Shown: positions 8,881 through 18,627 of the stretch, piece after piece
Layout: each line of letters opens with the position of its first letter
Position numbering within the stretch: the stretch's first letter is position 1
NCBI GenBank assembly: GCA_029202545.1
Contig: CP119311.1
Span: 5,642,001 to 5,706,000, forward strand
Reading direction: 5' to 3'
From: Candidatus Pseudobacter hemicellulosilyticus
Lineage (GTDB): Bacteria > Bacteroidota > Bacteroidia > Chitinophagales > Chitinophagaceae
DNA: 64,000 bases
The notes under the pieces: model-generated
Seen by the model: the letters and a program-made list of their open reading frames with translations, nothing else
Databases searched by the model: none
What the model was told of the DNA's origin: nothing
Translations under genes and position numbers: made by a program

Positions 8881-9810
8881 TCAGGAAGTCTTGTTTTTTG
8901 AAAGTTCAGCAAATACATTTTCCAGGGAGATCTTCTCCAGCGAGATCTCGGTCAGCCGCCACCTGCGCGCCACACTGGTTTCCACAATGCGCTCCATGGT
9001 TTCCTGTGCATCGGTGTACTGCAGCCTGTAGCGGGGACCGCCCAGGTACTCCACCTCCACTACGCCGGGAATGGTCAGCAGCTCTTCCATAGGAGGCGCC
9101 GCCATCATGGACACCGTCAGGGTATTGGGCATGATATAGCTGTCGAACTCATCAATAGTGCCGGAAAACGCTACCGTGCCCTCATTGATCATCCAGATAT
9201 TGTCACAGAGGGCCTGCACTTCCTGGAGGATATGGGTACTCAGCACTACTGTTCTTTCTTCGGCTATCTCCTTGATCAGGTTACGCACTTCCAGGATCTG
9301 GTTGGGATCAAGCCCGTTGGTTGGTTCGTCCATCACTACAAAACCGGGTTTGTGAATGATAGCCTGAGCAATGCCCACGCGTTGCTGATACCCCCCGGAG
9401 AGGTTACGGATCAGCCTTTTCCCAAAATGACTGATCTTGACCTTGGCCATAGCCTCTTCCACCGCGGGTTTCACCTTATTGCTTTCCATAAGGCGCATGT
9501 CCGCGCTATGGGTCAGGTATTCTTCTACGGTGAGGTCCATCAGTAAGGGTGGCTTCTGGGGCAAAAAGCCGATATGTTTTTTAGCTTCCACGGGATGCAG
9601 CCGCATGTTGACGCCTTTGACAAAGATCTCGCCCTGCGTTTGCTTCAAAACACCACACATGATATTCATGATGGTGGATTTGCCGGCGCCATTGGCGCCG
9701 AGCAAACCGTATATACCATTTTTAGTCAGTTCAAAGTTGATGTTCCTGACCGCCCAGTGTACACTGTACCTGTGCGACAGGTTCTCCACCCTGACAATTG
9801 AATCAGTCAT
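8881..9810 (-). CDS. gldA: GldA-like ABC transporter ATP-binding protein
   Basis: This 309-residue ATPase has Walker A GANGAGKST, the Q-loop in FLPQKPPL, signature LSGGYQQRVG, Walker B FVVMDEPTNGLDP and the switch histidine in VLSTHIL. The extra C-terminal domain after about residue 225 is usual for the gliding/Nod-type exporter ATPases. The partner permease GldF-GldG fusion begins 4 bp downstream, so the two form the ATPase and membrane parts of one exporter. The gene symbol is given by family resemblance and linkage to GldFG. A general ABC-2 exporter unrelated to motility remains possible. Confidence 0.85.
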   Translation of the reverse strand: MTDSIVRVENLSHRYSVHWAVRNINFELTKNGIYGLLGANGAGKSTIMNIMCGVLKQTQGEIFVKGVNMRLHPVEAKKHIGFLPQKPPLLMDLTVEEYLTHSADMRLMESNKVKPAVEEAMAKVKISHFGKRLIRNLSGGYQQRVGIAQAIIHKPGFVVMDEPTNGLDPNQILEVRNLIKEIAEERTVVLSTHILQEVQALCDNIWMINEGTVAFSGTIDEFDSYIMPNTLTVSMMAAPPMEELLTIPGVVEVEYLGGPRYRLQYTDAQETMERIVETSVARRWRLTEISLEKISLENVFAELSKNKTS

Positions 9811-9840
9811 TATTATTAAAGGTTTAAGCTGGATGACAAA

Positions 9841-11397
9841 TTAAGCGGGGTAACGCCTGAAGACAAATTCAAAATACGAGCCCCATTTCCAGGTGAGATC
9901 TATAACATTCCCTGCATCCGGCAATTGGTACAATATCCCCACAGCGCCAGGATCGGCATTGCCGAGGACCTCATTTTTTAAGCTGCAGATCGTGAATGTA
10001 CCATTATCCAGCAATACGCCCAATTCACCGGAGTTGGCATCTGACGTTATTTTAGTGATTTTCCCTGTGCCGAAGTCATGATATAAAGTGACAATCTTTG
10101 TATTTACATCATAGAAGTACAATTTACTGCCTTCTCCGAAGAACAGGTAGGACGAATTACGTAACCGGTAATATATCGTGTTGTCCGTCACTATTCCGTT
10201 ACCGGCAAAAACTTCCTGCTGCTGCTCCGCCACATCAAGATAAGTGAGGCGCATGGTGAGCCGGTAATTCTGGAGCAGGTACTGCCCCGTGTTCTCATTC
10301 TTCATGATATTGGTGAAGTACACGCCATTGGAATGATCACTGCAATACTTCATGCTATAGCCGGGATGGCCTGTCAGCGGCACCCAGCCGGCAGGCGGCG
10401 TGCTGCTGTTCTGCAGGTACATCTTGCCCCCGATATAATCATTGGAGCCCGTAGTGGTATAGACCCCGATGAACCGTTTGTTGAGGTCGTCATATAAATA
10501 CACAAAAGAGGTCTGGTCGTAATTGCTTTCCACGATCTGCGTCAGGTGGGCGCCACCGCCCTCAAAATAATAAGGCACATCCATGAAGAAGCCGTCATGC
10601 AGCCCGCCCATGGTCTTGGCATTGCGCTTGGCGTATAATTTCCCGTCGTCCATCAGCGCAAAGTTGGCTGGTCCGCCATCCAGGTAATCCACCGGCCGGG
10701 CATTCTGCGGGAAGGTCTGGTTCGGAAATTCACTGCGCAGCTCAATCTTCTTCGAGAAATCGTCCCCGCTCAGGAATACCGTCCCATTACCCTGCACCAC
10801 CAGCACCTGGTCCAGCGTATAGTCCGGGAAAGCACGGGTATTGAGCCTGACCGGGTTTTCCCCCAGCTGAACGCCGGGATACAGGGTGCTGAAGACATCC
10901 GGATAATGTTTGTATTCGTAATAGATATTGTTATTGGCATCCCGTTTGGTATCCCGCCGGATGAAATGCAGCACTGATCTGCCACCTTCATTGGCCAGCA
11001 TCAGCCAGCCGGCCTTATACGCCGAGATCACCTGTATCTGTTTGGCATGCTGGGAAACAATACCGGTGGCCTTCTCTTTGACATAGAGATAGATCATGAT
11101 ATAGCCCGGCAGGTTGGGCGCATAGGCCAGGTCCCGCTCACGGGACACCACAGAATCCACCTGGCGCCATTCATATTCAAAAGCGGCGTCGGAGGTATCG
11201 CGACCGGGATATTTCCAGGTGATGGCGGGTTTCAGCTTCAGGGTATCGCCCATGATCACCGCCGGGATAGTGGGTGTAGTAATGGTATTGATCCGGTTGT
11301 AATCGATCAGGTCATAATTGCCTTCGTCCTTGTAACAGGCCTGCAGCAGCACAAGCAGGCTGACAGCAAGCAGGCCATTGTATAGGGAGAGTTTCAT
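9841..11397 (-). CDS. PKD-like family outer-surface lipoprotein of a Sus-type locus
   Basis: This 518-residue protein has a lipoprotein signal (VLLQAC, C21), an N-terminal PKD/Ig-like beta-sandwich (about 40-135) and a repetitive beta-rich remainder that looks like a propeller (FALMDDGKLYAK, SSYLFFGEGSKLYFYD). This architecture matches the PKD-like lipoproteins that sit at the end of SusCD loci carrying a DUF4843 protein. It is the last gene of the sigma-FecR-SusC-SusD-DUF4843 array, 29 bp after the DUF4843 gene. It is probably a surface substrate-binding protein. No catalytic motif is seen. The next gene (GldA-like ATPase) starts only 30 bp further with no terminator visible between them. 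Confidence 0.75.
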   Translation of the reverse strand: MKLSLYNGLLAVSLLVLLQACYKDEGNYDLIDYNRINTITTPTIPAVIMGDTLKLKPAITWKYPGRDTSDAAFEYEWRQVDSVVSRERDLAYAPNLPGYIMIYLYVKEKATGIVSQHAKQIQVISAYKAGWLMLANEGGRSVLHFIRRDTKRDANNNIYYEYKHYPDVFSTLYPGVQLGENPVRLNTRAFPDYTLDQVLVVQGNGTVFLSGDDFSKKIELRSEFPNQTFPQNARPVDYLDGGPANFALMDDGKLYAKRNAKTMGGLHDGFFMDVPYYFEGGGAHLTQIVESNYDQTSFVYLYDDLNKRFIGVYTTTGSNDYIGGKMYLQNSSTPPAGWVPLTGHPGYSMKYCSDHSNGVYFTNIMKNENTGQYLLQNYRLTMRLTYLDVAEQQQEVFAGNGIVTDNTIYYRLRNSSYLFFGEGSKLYFYDVNTKIVTLYHDFGTGKITKITSDANSGELGVLLDNGTFTICSLKNEVLGNADPGAVGILYQLPDAGNVIDLTWKWGSYFEFVFRRYPA

Positions 11398-11426
11398 ACT
11401 TGTTGGTTTGTAGGTGATGGATGAGC

Positions 11427-12128
11427 TTATCCGCCAATCAGGGCCACGGTCATTTCTTCGCCATTGTCTTCATACACAGTGCGGCCCGCGTCTTTCTCCT
11501 GCAGGAGATAGTTCTTGAGCATCATGGTATAATACCGGACCTCGTCCAGGTTGGCGCCGTTGATCTCCGAGCGGCCGGCGACCTGGATGAACAGCTCGTA
11601 TTTCTTATCCGAGTAACCGCCCAGGAAACGGCCTTCCACCGTACCATTCCACCAGTCGGGCCGCGCAATGACATTGGAGATATACAGGATGGCGAACGCA
11701 TAGTTGGTTTGCCCCACTTTGAAATCATCTGTGGCTTCCAGTCGCAGCACCAGCTTCACCGGCGCCACCGCAATCTCAGGTGTTTTATTCAGCGTGAGCC
11801 AGGCGGTATCAATGACCTTACCGGCACGGAAAACAAATTTGTCCGGCAGCACATAATTACTGGCCGGCGCTGTGGACAATTCCGTCATCACGGAAATTTT
11901 ATAGCTCCGGTCATGATCGGCCGGTTTGCCCACCAGTTCCACGCTGATAGGCGTCTGCGCCTGGTCGTCGTCCGGCAGGGCCAGGAAAGAAAAAGTGGAA
12001 GAGTCTTCTACATTACGGGAGAACTGCAGGTAGGTATCGCCTTCATAGAGCATGATAGTATCCTTCTTGCAGGACTGTGCTATGACCAGCACCATCAATA
12101 TAAATAAATAGCTGCTTGCTTTTTTCAT
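11427..12128 (-). CDS. DUF4843-type lipoprotein of a Sus-type locus
   Basis: This 233-residue lipoprotein (lipobox AQSC, C20) has the features of DUF4843 proteins: YLQFSRN near the start, then a DSSTFSFLALPDDD strand and a VELVGKPADHDR segment. Members are beta-sandwich surface proteins found next to SusD in Bacteroidota uptake loci and their ligand is unknown. It lies 11 bp after SusD and 29 bp before the PKD-like lipoprotein, consistent with one operon. The family call rests on motif resemblance and context. Confidence 0.75.
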   Translation of the reverse strand: MKKASSYLFILMVLVIAQSCKKDTIMLYEGDTYLQFSRNVEDSSTFSFLALPDDDQAQTPISVELVGKPADHDRSYKISVMTELSTAPASNYVLPDKFVFRAGKVIDTAWLTLNKTPEIAVAPVKLVLRLEATDDFKVGQTNYAFAILYISNVIARPDWWNGTVEGRFLGGYSDKKYELFIQVAGRSEINGANLDEVRYYTMMLKNYLLQEKDAGRTVYEDNGEEMTVALIGG

Positions 12129-12139
12129 GATCGTTGATT

Positions 12140-13645
12140 TTATAACTGATAAGCTACTTCACTCTGGGGCAGGGGTGCATACCATTCGCCGGGTAGCATG
12201 ATCCTGTCCGTAGCGCCGTTAAAGATGTTCCTGTTGAGGCGTTTGAAGAGGAAGAAGGTCTGTCCTTCCACCAGTGTTTCGCGGATAATATCCTTCACCA
12301 GGACTTCCATAAGCTCAGTGCCGGAAACAGAATTGGCAATTTTCACCTTGGCGCCGCGGTTGGTCCGCAGATCATTCAGGATGGTGACGGCCTCTTCTAT
12401 CTTTTCCTGCCGGATCAGGCATTCAATGAGGATATGGTACATCTCCGTAAAACGGATAGCAGGCAGCAGCGGCCCCTGGTCCTGCGCTACCTGGTCGGCC
12501 GTATAGGAATTGCCTTTGGGCCGCAGCCAGGTGATATAGCGCTGGTCATTGTAGCGATTATACCAACCTACAATGCGGTAATCGTCCAGGTCGCCGGCAA
12601 AAAGCGCATTCATATACCCACTGCTCATACGCCAGTAGTTGGCGCCGACATTGGGGTCCATGGTGGTTTCTATGTTGACATAGTTCAGGTTGTTGGCAAA
12701 ACAGAGCATCAGCTCCTCAGGACGTTTGGTATGGATAAAATCCACATCGGTGATCTGCCCCTGGTAGCTGGCGCTGGTCCAGCGGAACCAGTTGGCCTTC
12801 TGCGCATCGTACATCAGCTTTGCGTAGGTATAGGCATTGGCATCATCCTGTTTGTAGAGGTAGAGCCGGGCCAGCAATGCGGTGGCGGCAAAATAGTTCA
12901 TGCGCTGTGCGCGGAAATTGAAGAAGTCGCCCTGGTCCAGCGGCACCCAGGAACCATTGCTGCGGATACGGCCAACATTGGAGCGCATGACGCCCCGGAG
13001 CCAGATGGTATCCACAGGGGCCAGCAGGCTGCGGGCTTTCTGCAGGTCTGTTTCAATACTGGTGAGCAGGGCCTGCATGTTCAGCGGCGCCGGCTGGTAT
13101 TCAGGATAGGCGGCCACATAGGGAATGGTAGCGCCGTTATAACCGGTCACGGGAGCCGGACTGAAAATACGCAGCAGGTCAAAATGCAGCATGGCGCGCA
13201 CGCCGTACATCTCCCCCAGGATCATGTTCTTCTCGCGGCTCCGCTGTTCAAAGAACAGGCTGTCCTTTTGCTCCACTTCCTGGATCAGGTTATTGCAGTT
13301 GGCCAGGGTATTATAGGCCCGTTTCCAGACCTGCTCCGTGAGGGCCTGTACGTTGCTGGACTGCCAGAGGTACTGGGCGGCATCCCGCTCCCGGTAAGGC
13401 AGGTTGAAATATTCATAGTTACTGCCCAGGGCGCTGGCAAAGCCCCAGGTCAGGTTCTTACCATACAGGTCTGTATGGGACAGCAGTTTGTAGACACCGT
13501 TGACGGCGATACGGATACCGTTGCCATCCTCGAACATTTTTTCCTGTAATACCTGGTCCCTGGCGGAAACATCCAGGAACTTCTTACAGGAAATGCTCAT
13601 CAGCAGGGGCAGGCAAAGCAGTATCCGGAATTTATTGGCGTTCAT
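12140..13645 (-). CDS. SusD/RagB family nutrient-binding lipoprotein
   Basis: The start is set at 13645 (MNANKFRILL), 10 bp after the SusC stop; longer starts would lie inside the SusC gene. The 501-residue product has a lipoprotein signal (LMSISC, C20) followed by KKFLDV, the usual beginning of mature SusD proteins. Helical TPR-like repeats cover the N-terminal half (GEMYGVRAMLHFDLLRIF is the conserved SusD helix), and the C-terminal SusD domain ends with the ETLVEGQTFFLFKRL segment. SusD forms the lid over the SusC channel at the cell surface. The binding partner is the upstream SusC; the substrate cannot be read from the sequence. Confidence 0.93.
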   Translation of the reverse strand: MNANKFRILLCLPLLMSISCKKFLDVSARDQVLQEKMFEDGNGIRIAVNGVYKLLSHTDLYGKNLTWGFASALGSNYEYFNLPYRERDAAQYLWQSSNVQALTEQVWKRAYNTLANCNNLIQEVEQKDSLFFEQRSREKNMILGEMYGVRAMLHFDLLRIFSPAPVTGYNGATIPYVAAYPEYQPAPLNMQALLTSIETDLQKARSLLAPVDTIWLRGVMRSNVGRIRSNGSWVPLDQGDFFNFRAQRMNYFAATALLARLYLYKQDDANAYTYAKLMYDAQKANWFRWTSASYQGQITDVDFIHTKRPEELMLCFANNLNYVNIETTMDPNVGANYWRMSSGYMNALFAGDLDDYRIVGWYNRYNDQRYITWLRPKGNSYTADQVAQDQGPLLPAIRFTEMYHILIECLIRQEKIEEAVTILNDLRTNRGAKVKIANSVSGTELMEVLVKDIIRETLVEGQTFFLFKRLNRNIFNGATDRIMLPGEWYAPLPQSEVAYQL

Positions 13646-13655
13646 AATAGTTAGT

Positions 13656-16600
13656 TTAGAAGGATGCGTTGATGGTGAACGTAAAGGTCCTTGCATACGG
13701 ATAGTCCAGTCCCATTTCCCGCTCAATGGTGGAGAACATGGCCAGGTCGTTCAGGATGAACGAGGTCCGCAGCATGCTGAGTTTAATGTTCTTGATGTCC
13801 TTGGGATTAAAATCATACGACAGGGAGAGGGAGTTCAGCGAAACGAAGTTGTTTTGCTGGATGAACCGGGAGGTGGGCCGGGTGATATAGTAGCGGTCCT
13901 GCAGGGCTTTCAGGGGCGACATATCCCCGGGCTTCTGCCAGCGGTCCGTGATCACACGGGTATCCGCATTGTAGTAGAACAGGTTCACGTTCTCCACATT
14001 ATTGACCAGGGTATTGTTGTACTGTTCCCCACCCCATTCATACAGGAATGTGGTATAGAAGGAGAAGCGTTTGTACCGGGCGTTGATACCAAAGGAGCCC
14101 TGGGCCCAGGGTTCGGTATTGCCGATGGGCACCTGGTCAACAGAGTTCCAGTCGTAGGTAATGGTGCCATCCCTTTTCAGAAATACCTCGCGGCCATTGG
14201 CGGGGTTGATGCCCAGAGATTGCATTCCGTAAATAGTGGTGAGTGAGCTCCCCTCTTCATATTTCATGATGGGGCGGGTGTATTTTTCATTCAGGTCAAA
14301 GAAGGTAAGGGTGTTGCCGGTCTTGACATCTATATAGCCGTCATAGTATTCATCAATGCGGTTATTGTAGTTCTTCATGGATTCGGCTATCTCTACAATG
14401 CTGTTCTTATTATGGGCCAGGTTGCCGTTGAGGATCAGGCCAAAATCCCGGCCATTGATCACATTCAGCATGGTCTTGATCTCAAAGCCTTTGTTCAGCA
14501 CCTTGCCGATATTGTCCCGGTAAATGGTGAAACCGGAAGAGCTGGGCAGGGATACATCGGTGATGAGGTCATAGGTCTCTTTGTTATAGTAGTTGAACTC
14601 CAGGGTAAAGCGCTTCAGTACGGAGAGCATGGCGCCGATATTCCAGGACACCTGTTTTTCCCAGGTCAGGCGGTTATTACCCATGTAGATCAGGCTGGCG
14701 CCAATGCCGGTGGGGTACCAGTCGTCCAGCATCATCTGGTAAGTATTCCTGGCCATGAAGGGCGAGAAATTGGATTTGCCGGTCTGCCCGATATTGGCGG
14801 TCACCCGGAGCATATCAATAGAAGTATTGCCTTTCAGGAAGGAAGTATTGTGCAGGTTGATACCTGTTCCGAGCGACCAGAAAGGCGCCCATTTCCTGTC
14901 GGTCCCAAATTCCGAAGAGCCGTCCACCCGGAACGATCCATCAAAGAGATAGATATCATTCAGGCTGTAATTGAAGGTGGCAAAACCACCAAACAGCCTT
15001 CTTTTGTTGTCACTCCAGTTGGGCTTGGTAACAATCTGGTAAGCATATGCCGGTGCGCTGTAGGCCGGGCTGGGAAAGCCACGGTAGGTGGAGGTCATGA
15101 ATTCCTGGTTGCTGGCCATGGCATTGATACCGGCCGACAGGTTAATATTATTGGCGTCAATATTCCGGTTATAGGAAGCAAACAAATTGGTATTCCAGTC
15201 CAGGGTCTTGGTGCCGGACTGCGAAAGCTCCCCTTTGGTGAACAGGTCGCCCCGGGCATACTTAGTGGACTCCGGCGAACTGAACACATCTGTACCGCCA
15301 TCCTTGTAATCAACAGCCAGCTGGCCGCGGATGAACAGGAATTTGCTCAGGTACCAGTTCACGGTAAAATTATCAGTGAACTCGCGGTACTTCATCCGGT
15401 TGAAATTACCCGCCGTAGACTCATACATGGGATTGAATACCGTATACCCGAAATAGTTAGGCATATTCTTCAGGTACTTCCCGGTATTCTCATCATACAT
15501 GGGATAATAGGGTTGCAGCCGGGAATAGTCGCTGAAATTACCATAGGGTGATTCATCAGCGGCCACGTCATCATAGAACACCTGGTTACGGAACTGCAGG
15601 TTGCGGGTCTGGTATTGCAGCGTGAGACCCACGCCCATCCGCTTCCGGAAGGACTCTTTCATGACCCCGTTCTGGTGATCATACTTCAGCTCCAGGCCCA
15701 CGCGCATGCCCTGGGAGCCGCCTTCAACGTATACATTATGGCGCTGGTTGAACATAGTACTCAGCGGCTGCGAGAGCCAGTAGGTATTAACGCCTTTCAG
15801 GATCTCATTGAGTTTCTGCTGCTGGTACCAGCGGTTGGTGAGCAGGGTCTGGGCGTAGTAAGGATCTGTTTCGGGAATAGTGGGCAGGTAGATCTGCGCT
15901 GCATTTTCCAGGTCCAGTTTCTGTTGGGCGTCCATCATTTTATAGCTGGACAGATCGGGTGCAGTGACACCGAAATTGCCGTTGTAGTTAACGCGGAACT
16001 CACCGGGCTTGGGCTGGATGGTCTCTATCACCACCACGCCGTTGGAAGCGCGTGAACCATAGAGGGCCGTGGCGGCCGCATCTTTCAGGATGGTGACATT
16101 GCTGATCCGGTTGATATCCATATCATATACTTTCTCCACGCTCACCTCAAAACCATCCATGATAAAAACGGGGGTATTGGGATTGTTCTTGAGGGAGAAC
16201 TGGTTCACCGAAGAAGATTCCAGCCGGTCCAGTTCTTTCAGACCCGGGAAGCCCGACTGCCCGCGGATATAGAATTCCGGCAGCACATTGGGGTTGGAGC
16301 CCATATTGATATTCTGCATAATGCGGAAAGAAGGGTCAAAGGTCTGCAGCGCAGCCAGCAGGTTATTGGGTGATACCTTCAGGATATCCGCCTTGGTGAC
16401 CTGGGTATAGGTACCGGTAAAACTCTCCTTGCGGATATTGCCATAACCCGTCACCACCACATCATTCAGGGTGGCATCGCGGGGTTTGAGCAGGATGCGG
16501 CCATTGGCGGGAAATTCTTTCACTTTTATCTCCCGCTGGGCCATGCTCACATGGGTGAACACCAGGACCTGCCCGGCTTCTGCATTGATGATAAAATTGC

Positions 16601-17210
16601 CTTTGGCATCGGTGCTGACGCCGGTATTGCTGCCTTTGATCCGGACGCTGACCCCTTCCACCGGGTTACCGGCTTCATCCAGTACCGTTCCTTTGATAGG
16701 CTCCCAATCAGGGATCTCCGGCAGGTAGGACCGGGCGCCGGTCTCCCGCGCAACGGGGATTTCCGCTCTTTTGACCAGCAGGATATTGGTCTTGTCCAGG
16801 AAACGGTAGCCGATAGGCTGATCCCGGAGCAGGCTGTCCAGGAAATCCGTCAGCGGCATGCGGTTAACCGAGATCGTTACCTCCCGGGTCTGCTTCAGCA
16901 GGCTGCCATTGCCGAATACGGAGTAGCCGGTCTGTTTTTTGATCAGCTGGAATACCTTGCTCAGGGGCGCCTCCCGAACGGAGAGGGTCACCGTTTGGGA
17001 GGTGGTGGCTGCCGAGAGATGCAGGCAGCCGAGCAGGAGGAGAAAAGCAGTCAGTTTCATCGCCTTCAGGAATTTGTTGCCAGCGGTGACAGGAAACCCT
17101 TGCGTCAATAGTTTCTCACCAGGCAGTGTTTTGGCTGGTAGCCGGCAGCACCCATTTTCCACGGTTGGACAGGCATGGGGCGCCCGGCTACGAAAAGCAT
17201 TTTTTTGCAT
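13656..17210 (-). CDS. SusC/RagA TonB-linked outer-membrane receptor with STN signalling domain
   Basis: This 1184-residue receptor has, in order: an unusual 50-residue N-terminal leader, a signal peptide (about 51-68, MKLTAFLLLL...), an STN domain (about 70-147), a carboxypeptidase-regulatory-like domain (about 172-245, IKGTVLDEAGNPVEGVSV), the plug (from about 248, LNDVVVTGYG) and a beta barrel ending in aromatic ...TINASF. The STN domain marks it as a signal transducer to the adjacent FecR/sigma pair. A start at 17060 would begin directly at the signal peptide, but a GGAGGGG stretch lies just upstream of 17210 and similar MQKNA leaders occur in related SusC proteins, so I keep the longer form. 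Transported substrate unknown. Confidence 0.9.
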   Translation of the reverse strand: MQKNAFRSRAPHACPTVENGCCRLPAKTLPGEKLLTQGFPVTAGNKFLKAMKLTAFLLLLGCLHLSAATTSQTVTLSVREAPLSKVFQLIKKQTGYSVFGNGSLLKQTREVTISVNRMPLTDFLDSLLRDQPIGYRFLDKTNILLVKRAEIPVARETGARSYLPEIPDWEPIKGTVLDEAGNPVEGVSVRIKGSNTGVSTDAKGNFIINAEAGQVLVFTHVSMAQREIKVKEFPANGRILLKPRDATLNDVVVTGYGNIRKESFTGTYTQVTKADILKVSPNNLLAALQTFDPSFRIMQNINMGSNPNVLPEFYIRGQSGFPGLKELDRLESSSVNQFSLKNNPNTPVFIMDGFEVSVEKVYDMDINRISNVTILKDAAATALYGSRASNGVVVIETIQPKPGEFRVNYNGNFGVTAPDLSSYKMMDAQQKLDLENAAQIYLPTIPETDPYYAQTLLTNRWYQQQKLNEILKGVNTYWLSQPLSTMFNQRHNVYVEGGSQGMRVGLELKYDHQNGVMKESFRKRMGVGLTLQYQTRNLQFRNQVFYDDVAADESPYGNFSDYSRLQPYYPMYDENTGKYLKNMPNYFGYTVFNPMYESTAGNFNRMKYREFTDNFTVNWYLSKFLFIRGQLAVDYKDGGTDVFSSPESTKYARGDLFTKGELSQSGTKTLDWNTNLFASYNRNIDANNINLSAGINAMASNQEFMTSTYRGFPSPAYSAPAYAYQIVTKPNWSDNKRRLFGGFATFNYSLNDIYLFDGSFRVDGSSEFGTDRKWAPFWSLGTGINLHNTSFLKGNTSIDMLRVTANIGQTGKSNFSPFMARNTYQMMLDDWYPTGIGASLIYMGNNRLTWEKQVSWNIGAMLSVLKRFTLEFNYYNKETYDLITDVSLPSSSGFTIYRDNIGKVLNKGFEIKTMLNVINGRDFGLILNGNLAHNKNSIVEIAESMKNYNNRIDEYYDGYIDVKTGNTLTFFDLNEKYTRPIMKYEEGSSLTTIYGMQSLGINPANGREVFLKRDGTITYDWNSVDQVPIGNTEPWAQGSFGINARYKRFSFYTTFLYEWGGEQYNNTLVNNVENVNLFYYNADTRVITDRWQKPGDMSPLKALQDRYYITRPTSRFIQQNNFVSLNSLSLSYDFNPKDIKNIKLSMLRTSFILNDLAMFSTIEREMGLDYPYARTFTFTINASF

Positions 17211-17296
17211 ACTTTCGCATTGTCCCCTCCTTCCACAGAGCCGTGCGGGCTTTGAAAGAGGGGGTGGTTTTGGTTATTAAAAAGACCGGAACATAG

Positions 17297-17327
17297 CCGT
17301 TACGCCTTCCCCGCGTAACGGTTTTTT
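17297..17327 (+). terminator. Stem-loop between FecR and SusC
   Basis: CCGTTACGC (17297-17305) pairs with GCGTAACGG (17313-17321), followed on the plus strand by six Ts. The genes on both sides are on the minus strand, where the hairpin lies between FecR and SusC but has no T-tract behind it. It may be a terminator against antisense transcription or an RNA-processing or stability element. A hairpin also sits between FecR and the SusC remnant at 52060-52090. Confidence 0.5.
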
Positions 17328-17356
17328 ATTGGTCGGTTGTCTTAGCCAAGCGTTTG

Positions 17357-18547
17357 TCAGGGCTGCTGCAGTTTTTCCACTACCAGCTTTCTGCCGGCCT
17401 CGATCCGGAACTGCACACCAGCTTCCCGGCCCACTTCCCTGAGGGCTTCCAGCAGTTCTGCCAGGTTCACATTCCGGCTGAGGTCGCCAAAGAAATCGAT
17501 CTCCGGCACTTCCTGCCCTATCTCTACCGAGATATCGTACCAGCGCTCCAGCTGTTTCATGGCTTCGCGCAGTGAGGTATTTTCAAAATTGAAATAGCCG
17601 TTCTTCCAGGCGGTAACTTTATCAATGTCGGCGGGTTCCACCCGGATAGTTTTTGCCGCGCTGATCAGGGCCTGCTGACCGGGTTTCAGCAATACGCTGT
17701 GGTCTGCATTCACTTTAACGGAACCCTGTACCAGGGTGGTGGCTATAGCCTCCTGGTCCGGGTAGGCCTGTACATTGAAAGCGGTGCCCAGCACTTCAAT
17801 GCTGGCGCGCTGGCCAACCTGTACCCGGAAGGGCAGCCGGCTTTGCGGCGTCACTTCAAAATAGGCCTCGCCTGAAACCTGCACCAGGCGCTCCTCCTGG
17901 CTGAACACCGTGGGAAAACGGATGGAGCTGGCGGCATTGAGCCATACCCTGGTGCCATCCGGCAGCAGGATCTGGAACTGGCGGCCCTTGGGGGTGGTCA
18001 TGGTATTGTAGCTCATCTCCTCCTGGGTGGCGCCCGCTGTTGAATAGCTCAGCTGACCGTTCTGCAATACTACGGTAGCGCCATTCTGCAGGGCCACTAC
18101 CCCGTTGCCCAGGCTGTCCAGCACTACCTGCCGGCCATCGGCCAGGGTAAGGATAGCGCCTTCTTTGCCGGGCGGAATGGGCGCCGGCTGAACAGCCAGC
18201 TGCTGCTGTTGTTCAGCAGCCCGCCACCAGAAAAAACCGCCTGCGCCCAATAAAAGAAAGAGTACAGCAGCCGCCCACCAGTTCCTGCGCAGGAAAGACA
18301 ATCGTTGCACGGGTGCTGCTTGCGGCTGTTCCCTGCCGGCTCTTTTGAGTACCTGGAGGAATTGGTGTTCCATATCCATGCCGGCTGTCAGGTCCGTGAA
18401 TTCCGGCGCTTCCATGTATTGTTCCAGGGTCTGTTTCAGTAATAACTGGTTGTCCGGCTCCTTGGCCATAGCCAGGAAGGCCGCCAGTTCCTCAGCACTG
18501 AGTTCATCCCGGATGAATTTTTGTAAAAGGTCATTGAAAATAGGCAT
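17357..18547 (-). CDS. FecR-family anti-sigma factor
   Basis: Start set at 18547 (MPIFNDLLQKF), 13 codons inside the longest frame. The 396-residue protein has the layout of Bacteroidota FecR proteins: an N-terminal cytoplasmic helical region (about 1-80), one membrane span (about 94-112, WAAAVLFLLLGAGGFFWW), then the periplasmic FecR domain with TPKGRQFQILLPDGTRVWLNAASSIRFP and a C-terminal STN-like domain (FENTSLREAMKQLERWYD). It relays the signal from the SusC STN domain to the ECF sigma factor encoded 80 bp upstream. The order sigma, FecR, SusC, SusD is the standard trans-envelope signalling arrangement. Confidence 0.93.
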   Translation of the reverse strand: MPIFNDLLQKFIRDELSAEELAAFLAMAKEPDNQLLLKQTLEQYMEAPEFTDLTAGMDMEHQFLQVLKRAGREQPQAAPVQRLSFLRRNWWAAAVLFLLLGAGGFFWWRAAEQQQQLAVQPAPIPPGKEGAILTLADGRQVVLDSLGNGVVALQNGATVVLQNGQLSYSTAGATQEEMSYNTMTTPKGRQFQILLPDGTRVWLNAASSIRFPTVFSQEERLVQVSGEAYFEVTPQSRLPFRVQVGQRASIEVLGTAFNVQAYPDQEAIATTLVQGSVKVNADHSVLLKPGQQALISAAKTIRVEPADIDKVTAWKNGYFNFENTSLREAMKQLERWYDISVEIGQEVPEIDFFGDLSRNVNLAELLEALREVGREAGVQFRIEAGRKLVVEKLQQP

Positions 18548-18627
18548 GCACAAGCTTGTTTTAATGGTCACCTTATTACAGGACACGGTTTAACGGCCAT
18601 AGGACCCTAATGGTCCAACAATTTTTT

